64,000 nt of DNA from Rhizobium sp. NLR16a (GCF_017948245.1 NZ_CP072865.1:186001-250000), one strand, 5' to 3'; positions 43,169 through 53,691 are shown, counted from the first letter of the stretch. Program-made: numbers and translations. The notes: a model not told the origin generated them from the sequence alone.

Positions 43169-44713
<1,545 letters not shown>

Positions 44714-44891
44714 GCCCCATTTATTAAGACTCGGGCAACCACGATTTGTTACTGATCATAAACCACTTGTTAGTGGCTCGTTCACTATGTAAAGAAAAGG
44801 TTGATCATGTGTGGCATTTTTGCCATCGTGTGACCGCATTTGACAGTCATCTGAGACAGTACGGGACATTGTCTGTCTGACGGGGATCGAG

Positions 44892-46733
44892 TTGCCGAAT
44901 CTGAATGGGAATTCCAAGCCTTCGCGCTTGAGCTGGCGTTCTTTGTGCGCCGACATCTGCGGAAAGGCAGTGAGGACGGCGGCGGCCGCCCTTCTTGCGC
45001 TTGCGGTTTCCTCACCGGTATTCGTCAGTACACCTTCTCAGGCAGCGGGCGAAACCCGCAGCCTCAAGCTCTATTTCATCCATACCGGCGAAAAAGCCGT
45101 CATCACCTACAAGCGTAACGGCAAGTTCGACCCGAAGGGTCTGGAGCAGCTGAACCGCTTCCTGCGCGACTGGCGCAAGAACCAGCCGACGAAGATGGAT
45201 CCGCGCCTGTTCGACCTGATCTGGGAAGTCTACCGCCAGAGCGGTTCGCGGGACTACATCAACGTCGTCTGCGGTTTCCGTTCGCCGGCGACCAACGAGA
45301 TGCTGCGCGGTCGCTCGCGCAATTCCGGCGTCGCCGAAAAGAGCCAGCACATGCTCGGCAAGGCGATGGACTTCTTCATTCCCGACGTCAAGCTTGCGGC
45401 GCTGCGGGCCATCGGCATGAAGATGCAGATCGGCGGCGTCGGCTTCTATCCGAAATCCGGTTCACCCTTCGTGCATATGGATGTCGGCGGGGTTCGCGCC
45501 TGGCCGCGCATGAGCCGCGACGAGCTTGTCCGGCTTTTCCCGAACGGCAACACCATTCACATTCCGGCCGACGGCAAGCCGCTGCCCGGCTATCAGCAGG
45601 CGATGGCCGATTACAAGCGCCGCGTCAACGGCACCCAGATCGAGATCGCCAGTGCGTCCGAATCGGCGCCGAAACACAAGACGCTGTTTGCAGCGCTGTT
45701 TGGCGGCGGGGCGGATGAACAGGAAGATGACACAGACGATTCGGCTCCCGTTGCTGTCGCCAAGGCGACGCCGCCGAAGGTCGAGCCTGCTCCTGCCGAG
45801 CCGCAGCAGACAGAGGTCGCAGCCCTGAACGCGCCGGTGCCGCAGGTTCGCCCGGCCTTCAGCAACCAGCCGGCCGGCAGCGAAATGGCCAGCGCGCTGG
45901 TGGCGCCGTCTTCGGGTAACGCCGCGCAGCAGGCCCTTGCCGCGGCGCTTCCTGCCGATCAGGCCCAGCCGCAGCAATTCGCCGATCTCAGCGCCTACAG
46001 CATTCCCGTTCCCTCGCTTCTCGGTCAGCGCCGCGCGCCTGGTGACGCCGAGGTCGCGTCGGTCGATCCGAACATGCAGAGCGGACTGCCGGTTCCCACT
46101 CCTGTCGAGCGCCCTGCCGTTGCCGAAAATCTGCTTGCTGCGGCGGATGCTGATCCGGAAGCGGAGGCAGACGAAGCCGATCAGGATGGCGGCCTGTCTC
46201 CTGCCATCGCCGACGCGCTCGAGCAGCAGAACAAGGATACGGAAAGCCAAGTCGCCTCGCATGAGCCCGGCATGAGCGTGGAGCAGGCAATCGCCGCCGC
46301 GATGCCGCAAAAGGCGCCCGCCGAAAAGCCGTCATTGCAGCTCGCTGCCTTGGCGCCGGCGACCAAATCGGCAAGCTTCGGTGATGCTTTCGACGCGCCG
46401 GCTGCCGAGAGCCCCGCGCCGCAGCCCCTCCCGGTCAAAGGCGGCCGTCCGACGCAGAAAGAAGCCGCCGCAGCCGATGCCAGCCGCGCGACGGTGCGTA
46501 CCGAGCCGAAGCTGACGCAGAAGATGATCTCGCAGTGGGCGCTGACCAATGCCCGTCTCGAAATGGCGTCCAAGCAGGTCAAGGCGCCGCGCTTCGTCAG
46601 CCAGACGATGCGCGCCCAGCCGACCGCTGTCTATGCCGAGGGCTTCAACGTCAAGACCGCCTCGGTCGATCCGGCCCGTTTCAGTGGCACGGCCGTCAAC
46701 TTCATGGAAGTGCGCAAGTTCAACACGAACTGA
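44892..46733 (+). CDS. DUF882 (M15-like murein peptidase) protein with long disordered C-terminus
   Basis: 613 residues from TTG at 44892 (GGGGATCGAG upstream). A signal segment AAAALLALAVSSPVFVSTPSQA follows a 30-residue basic leader. The DUF882 domain (about residues 55-220) belongs to the zinc peptidase M15 superfamily: GFRSPATNEML, the ligand-bearing SQHMLGKAMDFFIP (His and Asp) and PFVHMDVGGVRAWPR (second His). It probably cuts peptidoglycan cross-bridges or has lost that activity. The last ~380 residues are Ala/Pro/Gln-rich and look disordered, with no known domain. It is monocistronic, with a terminator. Confidence 0.87.
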   Translation: MPNLNGNSKPSRLSWRSLCADICGKAVRTAAAALLALAVSSPVFVSTPSQAAGETRSLKLYFIHTGEKAVITYKRNGKFDPKGLEQLNRFLRDWRKNQPTKMDPRLFDLIWEVYRQSGSRDYINVVCGFRSPATNEMLRGRSRNSGVAEKSQHMLGKAMDFFIPDVKLAALRAIGMKMQIGGVGFYPKSGSPFVHMDVGGVRAWPRMSRDELVRLFPNGNTIHIPADGKPLPGYQQAMADYKRRVNGTQIEIASASESAPKHKTLFAALFGGGADEQEDDTDDSAPVAVAKATPPKVEPAPAEPQQTEVAALNAPVPQVRPAFSNQPAGSEMASALVAPSSGNAAQQALAAALPADQAQPQQFADLSAYSIPVPSLLGQRRAPGDAEVASVDPNMQSGLPVPTPVERPAVAENLLAAADADPEAEADEADQDGGLSPAIADALEQQNKDTESQVASHEPGMSVEQAIAAAMPQKAPAEKPSLQLAALAPATKSASFGDAFDAPAAESPAPQPLPVKGGRPTQKEAAAADASRATVRTEPKLTQKMISQWALTNARLEMASKQVKAPRFVSQTMRAQPTAVYAEGFNVKTASVDPARFSGTAVNFMEVRKFNTN

Positions 46734-46754
46734 GCCTGCCGATCTCGTCAGACC

Positions 46755-46790
46755 GAAAAACCGGCAGAGTGATCCGGCGGTTTTTCTTCT
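46755..46790 (+). terminator. Terminator of the DUF882 gene
   Basis: Perfect 9-bp stem GAAAAACCG (46755-46763) / CGGTTTTTC (46778-46786), with TTTTTCTTCT at its end. It lies 21 bases past the stop. Confidence 0.75.
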
Positions 46791-46839
46791 GACTGTTCGA
46801 ACGTTTGAACAGTTGGTCGGCAGCAGGATCCGGCGCAAA

Positions 46840-46866
46840 AGAAAAGCCGCCGGAGGCGGCGGCTTT
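46840..46866 (-). terminator. Terminator of the GapR-family gene
   Basis: On the minus strand AAAGCCGCC (46858-46866) pairs with GGCGGCTTT (46843-46851), followed by TCTTTT. 23 bases past the stop at 46890. Confidence 0.8.
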
Positions 46867-46889
46867 CGATAGCAGCGATGTCGGCGAAA

Positions 46890-47153
46890 TCAGCCTTCCG
46901 GCGGCGCTTCGATCATGCCGAGCGCATGCAGATAGGTGTCGAGGATTGCTTCCTCCTCCATGCGCTCCTGCTCGTCCTTTTTGCGCAGCGCCACGACCTT
47001 CTTCAGAATCTTGGTATCGAAGCCCATTCCCTTGGCCTCGCCATAGACGTCCTTGATGTCGTCGGCGATGGTCTTCTTTTCTTCTTCCAGCCGTTCAATG
47101 CGCTCGATGAAAGCGCGAAGCTGATCGCGGGCGACGCCATGAGCATCAGACAT
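46890..47153 (-). CDS. gapR: GapR-family DNA-binding protein (DUF2312)
   Basis: 87-residue protein of the DUF2312/UPF0335 family. In Caulobacter GapR encircles overtwisted DNA ahead of polymerases and stimulates type II topoisomerases; it is near-essential in alphaproteobacteria. The chain is almost all helix: [24 protein letters not shown] forms the N-terminal coiled coil, followed by [26 protein letters not shown] with basic DNA-contact residues, then the C-terminal dimer helix. The length is right for the family. It is monocistronic, with its own terminator. Confidence 0.88.
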
Positions 47154-47244
47154 CGTGTTCTCCTGATTTTTCGGTGATCAATTTTGGATGCACGTGACTG
47201 CCGCGAAGCGGCGTCACGGTCAAGCCCGTTAAAGGCCAAGCGGA

Positions 47245-47550
47245 CTATTTGTGTGGCTTGTTCAGCTCAAATGCCGCCTTTTGCACAGGTGAGGCCTCCT
47301 TCTGGTGGAGGTTCTTCCAGTCCTCATAGGGCATGCCGTAGATCATCTCGCGCGATTCGTCCCGGCTGATCGGAACACCTTGGGCCCCGGCGGCCTCGCG
47401 ATACCAGTTCGACAGGCAGTTGCGGCAGAAGCCGGCCAGGTTCATCAGATCGATGTTCTGGACGTCGCTGCGGTCACGAAGATGTGCGATCAGACGGCGG
47501 AAGGCGGCGGCTTCGAATTCGGTCTGTTGTTCCTTGCTGAGCGCGGTCAT
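47245..47550 (-). CDS. DUF1244 protein
   Basis: 101-residue member of DUF1244, a small, highly conserved alpha-helical family in proteobacteria with no known function. Family features: EFEAAAFRRLIAHLRDRSDVQNIDLMNLAGFCRNCLSNWY-type core (the pair of Cys in FCRNCLS and the W) and MIYGMPYEDWK. The two closely spaced cysteines could bind a metal. It lies 27 bases after the N-formylglutamate amidohydrolase gene on the same strand, so the two form a probable operon. Confidence 0.9.
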   Translation of the reverse strand: MTALSKEQQTEFEAAAFRRLIAHLRDRSDVQNIDLMNLAGFCRNCLSNWYREAAGAQGVPISRDESREMIYGMPYEDWKNLHQKEASPVQKAAFELNKPHK

Positions 47551-47577
47551 CTCGCTCTCCTTTCATTCCATGGGCCC

Positions 47578-48366
47578 TCAATAGGGGCCGGTGCGCGACT
47601 GGTGGACGTCGTATTCGTGCAGGGCCGGATCGGCATTCATCGCCGCAAAAATCGGCGCCAGGCGCTCGGCCCATGCCGATATGCCGGCTTCATCAGCGAT
47701 CAAATCCTGACGCACTTCGAGCAGGGCATGCGGAATGCCTGTCACCATGCAATGGCGGTACATGGTATCGCCCTTCAAAGCGCCGTCATAGGGTTCGTTG
47801 TCGCCGACGACGAGATCGGGATCGGCGCGAAGCATATCGAGCAGCGGGCCGACGGCGCGCCGGTCACTGTCCCAGAGAACGGCGGCGTGCCAGGGTCGGG
47901 GAATGCTCTTCCACGCTGGCGTGAAAGAGTGCAGCGACAGTACCAGCGGTGCCTTGCCGGTGCTATTCGCCACGGTGTCGATCGTGCCTGCCACGGCATC
48001 GTGGTAGGGCCGATGAAAGGCTTCGATCCGGTAATTCCATTCCTGCGGCGTGATTGGGTGATTGCCTGATATCACGGCGCCGTCCGAGATCTTCATGATC
48101 AGCGTCGGGTCGTCCTCCCCGCGGTTCGGGTCGATCAGCAGGCGCGAGAAACCGCCGAGCACTGCCGGTACGCCGAGCTTCGCTGAAAGCTGTCGCGTCA
48201 GGCCCTCGATGCCGATGTCGTAGGCAATGTGGCGGGCAAAGGCCGACCCAGGCAGGCCGAGCCTCTCATACCGGGCGGGAAGACGGTTCATCGCGTGATC
48301 GGCGATGATCACCATGCCTTTATCATGTTTTCCGGGTAGAATTTCGAAGGATTGAAAGTCGTCCAT
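47578..48366 (-). CDS. N-formylglutamate amidohydrolase family protein (copy 2)
   Basis: 262 residues from Met at 48366 (MDDFQSFEI); Met at 48387 is an alternative. It belongs to the same PF05013 family as the gene at 10459 but is clearly divergent: the family motifs appear as VIIADHAMNRLP near residues 19-30, YDIGIEGLTRQLS, LSLHSFTPAW and LLEVRQDLIADEAG. The first motif has DHAMN where copy 1 has SPHSG, so substrate choice likely differs. It precedes the DUF1244 gene by 27 bases. No hut genes are nearby. Confidence 0.83.
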   Translation of the reverse strand: MDDFQSFEILPGKHDKGMVIIADHAMNRLPARYERLGLPGSAFARHIAYDIGIEGLTRQLSAKLGVPAVLGGFSRLLIDPNRGEDDPTLIMKISDGAVISGNHPITPQEWNYRIEAFHRPYHDAVAGTIDTVANSTGKAPLVLSLHSFTPAWKSIPRPWHAAVLWDSDRRAVGPLLDMLRADPDLVVGDNEPYDGALKGDTMYRHCMVTGIPHALLEVRQDLIADEAGISAWAERLAPIFAAMNADPALHEYDVHQSRTGPY

Positions 48367-48565
48367 GAAGGAATTGCCGTTGATCATTGCGCAGTCGTGC
48401 CCAGTGATTGCATGCGCCCGCGACCGGTTCAAGCGTGACAGGCGGCGAGAGCGGATATGAACCTCCGCAGCCAGCTATGAAAGGGAATATAATCGATTAG
48501 CATTGCGTTGACTTTCGGATGAGGGCGGCGCAAGAAGACACGGATACGAATAACCGTGGAGCTAT

Positions 48566-49051
48566 TTGGGAGCCGTGTTGATTCAAGCCGCGCCAAGTTT
48601 CCTCACGCGGTCCGGACCGTTGGTCCGACTCGCCCTGTTTGCTCTTGCAGCCGCCATGCCGTTCTTCATCGCAGATGCCGCACGCGCCGATTTTCGCGTC
48701 TGCAACGGAACGCAAAATCTGGTCGGGGTGGCAATCGGATACAGGGCCAAGGACGGCTGGATCACGGAGGGTTGGTGGCAGGTGCCGGCAACGACTTGCG
48801 CCACGCTGATCGAGGGAGAATTGCAGTCGCGCTATTATTACCTCTACGCAGAGGACGCCGCCCGGGGAGGACGGTGGACGGGGGACGTGCAGATGTGCGT
48901 GGCGGAAAACGAATTCAAGATTTCGGGCGTGCAAGATTGTTATGCCCGGGGTTACCAGAAGATGGGATTCAAGGAATATGACACGGGCCGCCAGGGCAGC
49001 TGGATGGTTCAACTCTCCGACACCCCAGGGACGCAAGAAAGTCAGAATTGA
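48566..49051 (+). CDS. DUF1036 secreted protein
   Basis: 161 residues from TTG at 48566, with GGAG 6 bases upstream. A signal peptide runs to about residue 42 (LALFALAAAMPFFIADAARA). The mature DUF1036 domain begins DFRVCNGTQNLVGVAIGYR and includes GWWQVPATTCATLI, YYYLYAEDA and MCVAENEFKI, with four conserved cysteines likely in disulfides. Function unknown. The gene is conserved next to pyk in rhizobia as far as I recall; here the stop TGA overlaps the pyk ATG by one base, so the two are cotranscribed and probably translationally coupled. Confidence 0.87.
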   Translation: MGAVLIQAAPSFLTRSGPLVRLALFALAAAMPFFIADAARADFRVCNGTQNLVGVAIGYRAKDGWITEGWWQVPATTCATLIEGELQSRYYYLYAEDAARGGRWTGDVQMCVAENEFKISGVQDCYARGYQKMGFKEYDTGRQGSWMVQLSDTPGTQESQN

Positions 49052-50490
49052 TGAAGCGTAATCGCAAAGTTAAAATCCTCGCCACCCTCGGGCCCGCCTC
49101 CGCCGAGGAATCGATGATCGAGAAGCTGCACCAGGCCGGTGCCGACGTCTTCCGCATCAATATGAGCCATGCGAGCCACGACCTGATGCGAACGCTCATC
49201 CAGCGCATCCGCTCGGTCGAGGCGCGCTCTGGCCGGCCGATCGGCATTCTCGCCGATCTGCAGGGACCGAAGCTGCGCGTCGGCAAGTTTACCGACAGCA
49301 AGGTCGACCTGAAACCCGGCCAGACCTTCACGCTCGACAACAATGAAGCGCTTGGCGACGCCACGCGCGTCTACCTGCCGCATCCCGAGATCCTGGAATC
49401 GGTGCAGCCTGGCCACCGTCTGCTGATAGACGACGGCAAGCTCGCCCTGCGCGCAGAAAAATGCGACGGCAAGAGCATCGTCACGACGGTGATCTCCGGC
49501 ACGCGCATTTCCGACCGCAAGGGAGTCAGCCTTCCCGACACGCTGCTTGGCGTCGGTGCGCTGACCGACAAGGACCGTTCCGATCTCGATGCCGTGCTCG
49601 CCACCGACGATGTCGACTGGGTGGCGCTTTCCTTCGTCCAGCGCCCGGACGATCTTGCCGAGGTGCGCAAGATCGCCCGCGGCCGCGTTGGTCTGATGTC
49701 GAAGATCGAAAAACCGCAGGCTCTCGAGCGGATCGAAGAGATCATCGAGCTTTCCGATGCCTTGATGGTCGCCCGCGGCGATCTCGGCGTCGAAATGCCG
49801 CTCGAATCGGTTCCCGGCATTCAGAAGCAGCTGATCCGCGCCTGCCGCCGGTCGGGCAAGCCGGTGGTCGTCGCCACGCAGATGCTGGAATCGATGATCT
49901 CGGCGCCGGTTCCGACGCGCGCCGAAGTTTCCGACGTCGCGACCGCCGTCTTCGAAGGCGCCGATGCCGTCATGCTCTCGGCCGAATCGGCCTCGGGCGA
50001 CTATCCCGTCGAGGCCGTCTCGACCATGGCGTCAATTGCCGGCGCCATCGAGCGCGAGCCGCATTATCCCGGCATCATCTATGCCCAGCGCGCCCAGCCG
50101 GAAGCGACCGGCGCCGATGCGATCTCGCTTGCCGCCCGCCAGATCGCCGAGACGCTGAAGCTGTCGGCGATCGTCTGCTACACCTCCTCCGGCACGACGG
50201 GCCTGCGCGCCTCGCGCGAGCGCCCGCAGGTGCCGATCCTGGCATTGTCGCCGATCATCAAGACGGCGCGCCGGCTTGCCGTCGTCTGGGGCCTGCATTG
50301 CGTCGTCACCCATGATGCGACCGATCTCGACGACATGGTCAACCGCGCCTGCCGCATCGTCGCCGACGAAGGGTTCGGCAAGCCAGGCGATCGCATCATC
50401 ATCTCGGCCGGCGTGCCGCTCGGCACGCCCGGCGCCACCAACATGCTGCGCATTGCCTATATCGGATCGGACGGCCAAAGCGGCATCTGA
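49051..50490 (+). CDS. pyk: Pyruvate kinase
   Basis: Last enzyme of glycolysis: phosphoenolpyruvate + ADP to pyruvate + ATP. 479 residues from ATG at 49051 (a TTG precedes it). Motifs: KILATLGPAS, FRINMSHAS, ADLQGPKLRVG, the PK signature LMSKIEKPQALERIEEII (catalytic Lys), VARGDLGVEMPLESVPGIQK and MLESMISAPVPTRAEVSDVA. The C-terminal allosteric domain is complete. It overlaps the DUF1036 gene by one base and is followed by a strong terminator. Confidence 0.97.
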   Translation: MKRNRKVKILATLGPASAEESMIEKLHQAGADVFRINMSHASHDLMRTLIQRIRSVEARSGRPIGILADLQGPKLRVGKFTDSKVDLKPGQTFTLDNNEALGDATRVYLPHPEILESVQPGHRLLIDDGKLALRAEKCDGKSIVTTVISGTRISDRKGVSLPDTLLGVGALTDKDRSDLDAVLATDDVDWVALSFVQRPDDLAEVRKIARGRVGLMSKIEKPQALERIEEIIELSDALMVARGDLGVEMPLESVPGIQKQLIRACRRSGKPVVVATQMLESMISAPVPTRAEVSDVATAVFEGADAVMLSAESASGDYPVEAVSTMASIAGAIEREPHYPGIIYAQRAQPEATGADAISLAARQIAETLKLSAIVCYTSSGTTGLRASRERPQVPILALSPIIKTARRLAVVWGLHCVVTHDATDLDDMVNRACRIVADEGFGKPGDRIIISAGVPLGTPGATNMLRIAYIGSDGQSGI

Positions 50491-50510
50491 TCCGATCGCA
50501 CCCCTGATGA

Positions 50511-50543
50511 AGCCCGCTGCCTGACGAGGCGGCGGGCTTTTTT
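50511..50543 (+). terminator. Intrinsic terminator of the DUF1036-pyk operon
   Basis: 11-bp stem with one mismatch (50511-50521 with 50528-50538), then a run of Ts to 50543. Confidence 0.92.
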
Positions 50544-50612
50544 GTTGCTGGGTCCGGCATTGCCAAGGGTTGCGGCGCGTGCAAGTCTCGGTCCAGGTTT
50601 GGAGGGATCACA

Positions 50613-51248
50613 ATGGATGTCGTCACGCTTATCGCTTTTGCAGCCGTTTCCTTCGTCGGCATCGCGACACCGGGGCCAACGGTGCTGCTGGCGCTGACCA
50701 ACGGTTCAAGGCATGGCCTGCGCCGCGCGGTCGCCGGCATGATCGGCGCGGTGCTTTCCGATTTCGTGCTGATCGGCGCCGTGGCGGTCGGGCTCGGGGC
50801 GCTGCTTGCGGCATCGGAATTCTGGTTCTCGATGCTGAAATGGGCGGGTGCGGCCTATCTCGCCTTTCTCGGCATCATGCTGCTGCGCTCGAAAGGCACC
50901 ATCGATGCGGCGTTGAAATCTGGCGAGGCGCCAGGCGGGCGATCGGCCTTTTCGATCGGCCTGAAGAGCTTCATGGTCGCGGCGACCAATCCGAAAGGCT
51001 ACCTGTTCTTCTCGGCCTTCCTGCCGCAGTTCATCGATCCCACCCAGCCACAGCCGGGGCAGTATGCGCTTCTGGCGCTCATTTTTGCCGCGATCGATTT
51101 TATTATTATGTTCGGCTACGCCTTCTTCGGCTCGCAGGCGGTACGCTTTCTGAAGACCTCTGGCGCCTTATGGCTGGAGCGGGCATGCGGCGGAGCGCTG
51201 CTCGCCCTTGCCGGGTCGCTTGCCTTCTATCGCCGGGCAACAACTTGA
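50613..51248 (+). CDS. LysE/RhtB-family amino-acid exporter
   Basis: 211-residue inner-membrane exporter with six hydrophobic helices. The family motif ATPGPTVLLALTNGSRHGLRRAVAGMIG near the N-terminus (GPT plus G-x-x-x-G-x3-G) is clear, and MVAATNPKGYLFFSAFLPQFID near the middle is the RhtB-type NPKG loop. The substrate is probably threonine, homoserine or a similar amino acid. GGAGGGA lies 8 bases upstream of the ATG. It is alone in its transcript and converges with the DUF4865 operon with 2 bases between the stops. Confidence 0.9.
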   Translation: MDVVTLIAFAAVSFVGIATPGPTVLLALTNGSRHGLRRAVAGMIGAVLSDFVLIGAVAVGLGALLAASEFWFSMLKWAGAAYLAFLGIMLLRSKGTIDAALKSGEAPGGRSAFSIGLKSFMVAATNPKGYLFFSAFLPQFIDPTQPQPGQYALLALIFAAIDFIIMFGYAFFGSQAVRFLKTSGALWLERACGGALLALAGSLAFYRRATT

Positions 51249-51250
51249 TC

Positions 51251-51802
51251 TCAGCGAGGCAGGGACAGGTGGCCAACACGAAAGGCTTGCGTGTGCCCAC
51301 CGATCTCGGGCATCTCTTTCCATAGCCTGAAGCGCACGCGCGTCCAGGTCGTCGGTTCGAAGCCGGAGACGGAGGCGAGCGCGCCTGCTTCCAGATCGGC
51401 TACGGCTTCTGCGCTTTCGGCCCGGCGGGTATCGGCGAGCGGCGAGTAGGGTTCCGTCTGCATGATATCGCGGGTGGCAAAGGCCGCTGCTGCGATATCG
51501 GGAGAGACGGCCGCCTGCCAGACAATCCATGTCCTCACCTGAGGCCAGCCGAAGGCGCCGGTGAGCGCTTCGAAGCCCGGCCCGCAGAGGAACTCGTTTG
51601 CTCCTTCGGGCTTCTGCCAGAGATAGAAGGGTGCGTAGAGGTTGTCGCGGCCGCCGAATTCGTTCCTGCGTGCGCTGAGATAGGCCTTGAAGCCGAGATT
51701 GGGGAAGCCGTCGAGTAATGGTCCCTTTTCGCGGATGCGGCGGTCGATGATCGACATGTCGTAGTCGGCCGGCAGGGTGAAGCTGTATTGCATGCCGATC
51801 AT
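51251..51802 (-). CDS. DUF4865 protein
   Basis: 183 residues from ATG at 51802, whose ATGA overlaps the cupin stop. DUF4865 proteins are small and uncharacterised and often sit beside tautomerase and LysR genes. Visible: MQYSFTLPADYDMSIIDRRI at the start, LGFKAYLSARRNEFG, NLYAPFYLWQKPEGANEFL and FGWPQVRTWIVWQAAV. The pattern, rich in W, F and Y, recalls small dimeric alpha/beta-barrel enzymes that act on hydrophobic compounds, but that is impression only. It is the last gene of a three-gene overlapping operon. Confidence 0.85.
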   Translation of the reverse strand: MIGMQYSFTLPADYDMSIIDRRIREKGPLLDGFPNLGFKAYLSARRNEFGGRDNLYAPFYLWQKPEGANEFLCGPGFEALTGAFGWPQVRTWIVWQAAVSPDIAAAAFATRDIMQTEPYSPLADTRRAESAEAVADLEAGALASVSGFEPTTWTRVRFRLWKEMPEIGGHTQAFRVGHLSLPR

Positions 51803-52200
51803 GGCCGTGCGTCCACCGGATCCAGCCATTCGACGAAGCTGCCATTGTCCGCCGGCTGGATGCTGATATAGCTGAACGGGCTGTCATCGGCAGCGCCATG
51901 CCAGTGGCGTTCGCCGGGCGCAAACCAGACCGCATCCCCGGCACGCAATTCTTCGACCGGGCCGCCCTCGTTCTGAGCCAGGCCTTGTCCCGAAAGGACA
52001 TAGAGCAACTGCCCCCTGGGATGGGTGTGCCAGCGGGTGATAGTGCCGGGATCGAGGGTTGCGCGCATCGCAGTGTTTTCACCGTCGGCGCCTTCGAGCA
52101 GCATCTCGACCCAGAAGGGCGCGGTTGCCACGCCTTCGGGCGAGCGGACCACCTTGCCGGGACGGCTGACGGTCATCGTTTTCGGGTTCGAAGCGCTCAT
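51799..52200 (-). CDS. Cupin-domain protein
   Basis: 133-residue single-domain cupin. The metal motif 1 is TRWHTHPRGQLLYVLSGQG (His-x-His and the later Gly/Glu positions), and motif 2 is APGERHWHGAADDSPF (His). It resembles the small cupins annotated as (R)-mandelonitrile lyase or quercetin-dioxygenase-like proteins. It overlaps both neighbours by four bases: tautomerase upstream and DUF4865 downstream. The reaction is unknown; the operon suggests an aromatic or enol substrate. Confidence 0.88.
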   Translation of the reverse strand: MSASNPKTMTVSRPGKVVRSPEGVATAPFWVEMLLEGADGENTAMRATLDPGTITRWHTHPRGQLLYVLSGQGLAQNEGGPVEELRAGDAVWFAPGERHWHGAADDSPFSYISIQPADNGSFVEWLDPVDARP

Positions 52201-52616
52201 TGCCGGCCTCCTGCTACCCGCAGTCGCCAGTCCGGATCGGTCATCTGGGCGATGCCGTTGCCGAAGGACCAGTCATCAGGCGCGCTGGTGCTGATGACGA
52301 TCATGATGTCCTCGGGCCGAAGGCCGGGCGACACTGCCAGGAGATCCGCGAGCCGCCGGTAGAGTGCGGCCTTCATCTCGGCCGTGCGGGGTCTGCCGAT
52401 GGTGATCGAGATGTAGACGAAATCGCCGGAGCGCGGACCTGCGAGATAGCTGCGATCGAAGATCAGCTCGTTCTCGTCATGCTGGTGGATGGCCTGGAAG
52501 CGGTCGTTTTCGGGCACGTCGAAAGTCTCGACTAGCGCGCGCTGAATATTGTCCGCGAGCGCCGCGAGATAGTCTGGCGACTTGCCTTTGCGAAGGGAAA
52601 TTCGAACGAAGGGCAT
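52197..52616 (-). CDS. Tautomerase-superfamily protein
   Basis: 139 residues from ATG at 52616, with GGAGAA upstream. Pro2 (MPFVRISLRKGKSPDYL) is the catalytic base of 4-oxalocrotonate tautomerase-like enzymes. The family's middle region is present as DENELIFDRSYLAGPRSGDFVYISITIGRPRT-type blocks (DRSYLAG; FVYISITIGRPRT), followed by LADLLAVSPGLRPEDIMIVIS. It is longer than 62-residue 4-OT monomers and fits the fused or 'tautomerase_2' type. First gene of the operon with the cupin and DUF4865, divergent from a LysR gene. Confidence 0.87.
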   Translation of the reverse strand: MPFVRISLRKGKSPDYLAALADNIQRALVETFDVPENDRFQAIHQHDENELIFDRSYLAGPRSGDFVYISITIGRPRTAEMKAALYRRLADLLAVSPGLRPEDIMIVISTSAPDDWSFGNGIAQMTDPDWRLRVAGGRQ

Positions 52617-52732
52617 TGGGGTTCTCCATGGTTCTGGCCGGTTCCCCGGCCTTGACAATGAAACCATCTCACAGCACGATGATGCTGAAAATCAGAATTT
52701 TATGGATTAATGATCCCAAAAACCAGGACTAT

Positions 52733-53632
52733 ATGATGCGACGGACGATCTTTGATCTCGATGTGCTTCGGACCTTTTCGACCGGCATGGAGCTCGGCAA
52801 TTTCGCCAAAGCGGCAGAAAAGCTCGGGCGTTCGACGTCAGCGATCAGTGCGCAGTTGAAGAAGCTGGAGGAACAGGCGGGCACGCCGATCTTCCGCAAG
52901 GCGGGCCGCGGACTGGCGCTGACCGATGCCGGCGAAACGATGCTCGGTTACGCCAGACGGCTGCTGGAGCTCAACGATGAGGCGGCGGCGGCCGTACACA
53001 GCGTTGAGCTGGAAGGGTGGGTGCGGCTCGGTCTGCAGGAGGATTTCGGCGAGACCTTGTTGCCTGAGGTGCTCGGCCGTTTCGCGCGCGCCCACCCGAA
53101 AGTCCGCATCGAGGCGCGGGTGGTGCGCAATGCCGAACTTCTCGAGCGGGTCACCTCAGGCAAGCTCGATCTGGCGCTTGCCTGGAGCGACGGGACGCTG
53201 TCGGCGTATTGCGAGCGCATCGGCGAAGTGCCGATGTGCTGGATCGGCCCTGCCGAGGGACAGCCCGGCTGGCATGTGGCAAGCGGCGAGCCGATGCCGC
53301 TTGCGTCGCTGGAGGCGCCGTGCCTGTTGCGCAGTGCGGCGACCAGGGCGCTCGATGCGGCGGGAATCTCCTGGCGGCTCGCATTCGTCAGTCCCAGTCT
53401 AGGCGGCCTCTGGGCAGCGACGGCGGCCGGCCTCGGTTTGTCCATCCGCACGCCGATCGGCCTGCCGGTGAAGGTCCGGGCGCTCGCGCCAGAGGCAATC
53501 GGCCTGCCTGAGCTGCCGAAGCTCGGTCTGGTACTGCATCGAGCGGAAGCCGAGCTGCAACCGGCTGCGGCGCGGCTTGGCGAGCTCGTTCTACAGTCCG
53601 TGCATGGCATGCTGCACGGGAGGGCAGGCTGA
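52733..53632 (+). CDS. LysR-family transcriptional regulator
   Basis: 299 residues from ATG at 52733 (a second ATG follows at 52736; AGGA stands 4-7 bases upstream). The helix-turn-helix (LDVLRTFSTGMELGNFAKAAEKLGRSTSAISAQLKKLEE) is typical and the co-inducer domain follows. It is divergent from the tautomerase-cupin-DUF4865 operon, 116 bases apart, and probably controls it in response to the operon's substrate. The AT-rich interval (around 52695-52715) holds candidate half-sites, but I cannot pick one confidently. Confidence 0.9.
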   Translation: MMRRTIFDLDVLRTFSTGMELGNFAKAAEKLGRSTSAISAQLKKLEEQAGTPIFRKAGRGLALTDAGETMLGYARRLLELNDEAAAAVHSVELEGWVRLGLQEDFGETLLPEVLGRFARAHPKVRIEARVVRNAELLERVTSGKLDLALAWSDGTLSAYCERIGEVPMCWIGPAEGQPGWHVASGEPMPLASLEAPCLLRSAATRALDAAGISWRLAFVSPSLGGLWAATAAGLGLSIRTPIGLPVKVRALAPEAIGLPELPKLGLVLHRAEAELQPAAARLGELVLQSVHGMLHGRAG

Positions 53633-53691
53633 GATCTCGGATTAACCCCTTGATCGCAGGGTTTTGGCCGATCACGAAGCCGGCCGATAGC

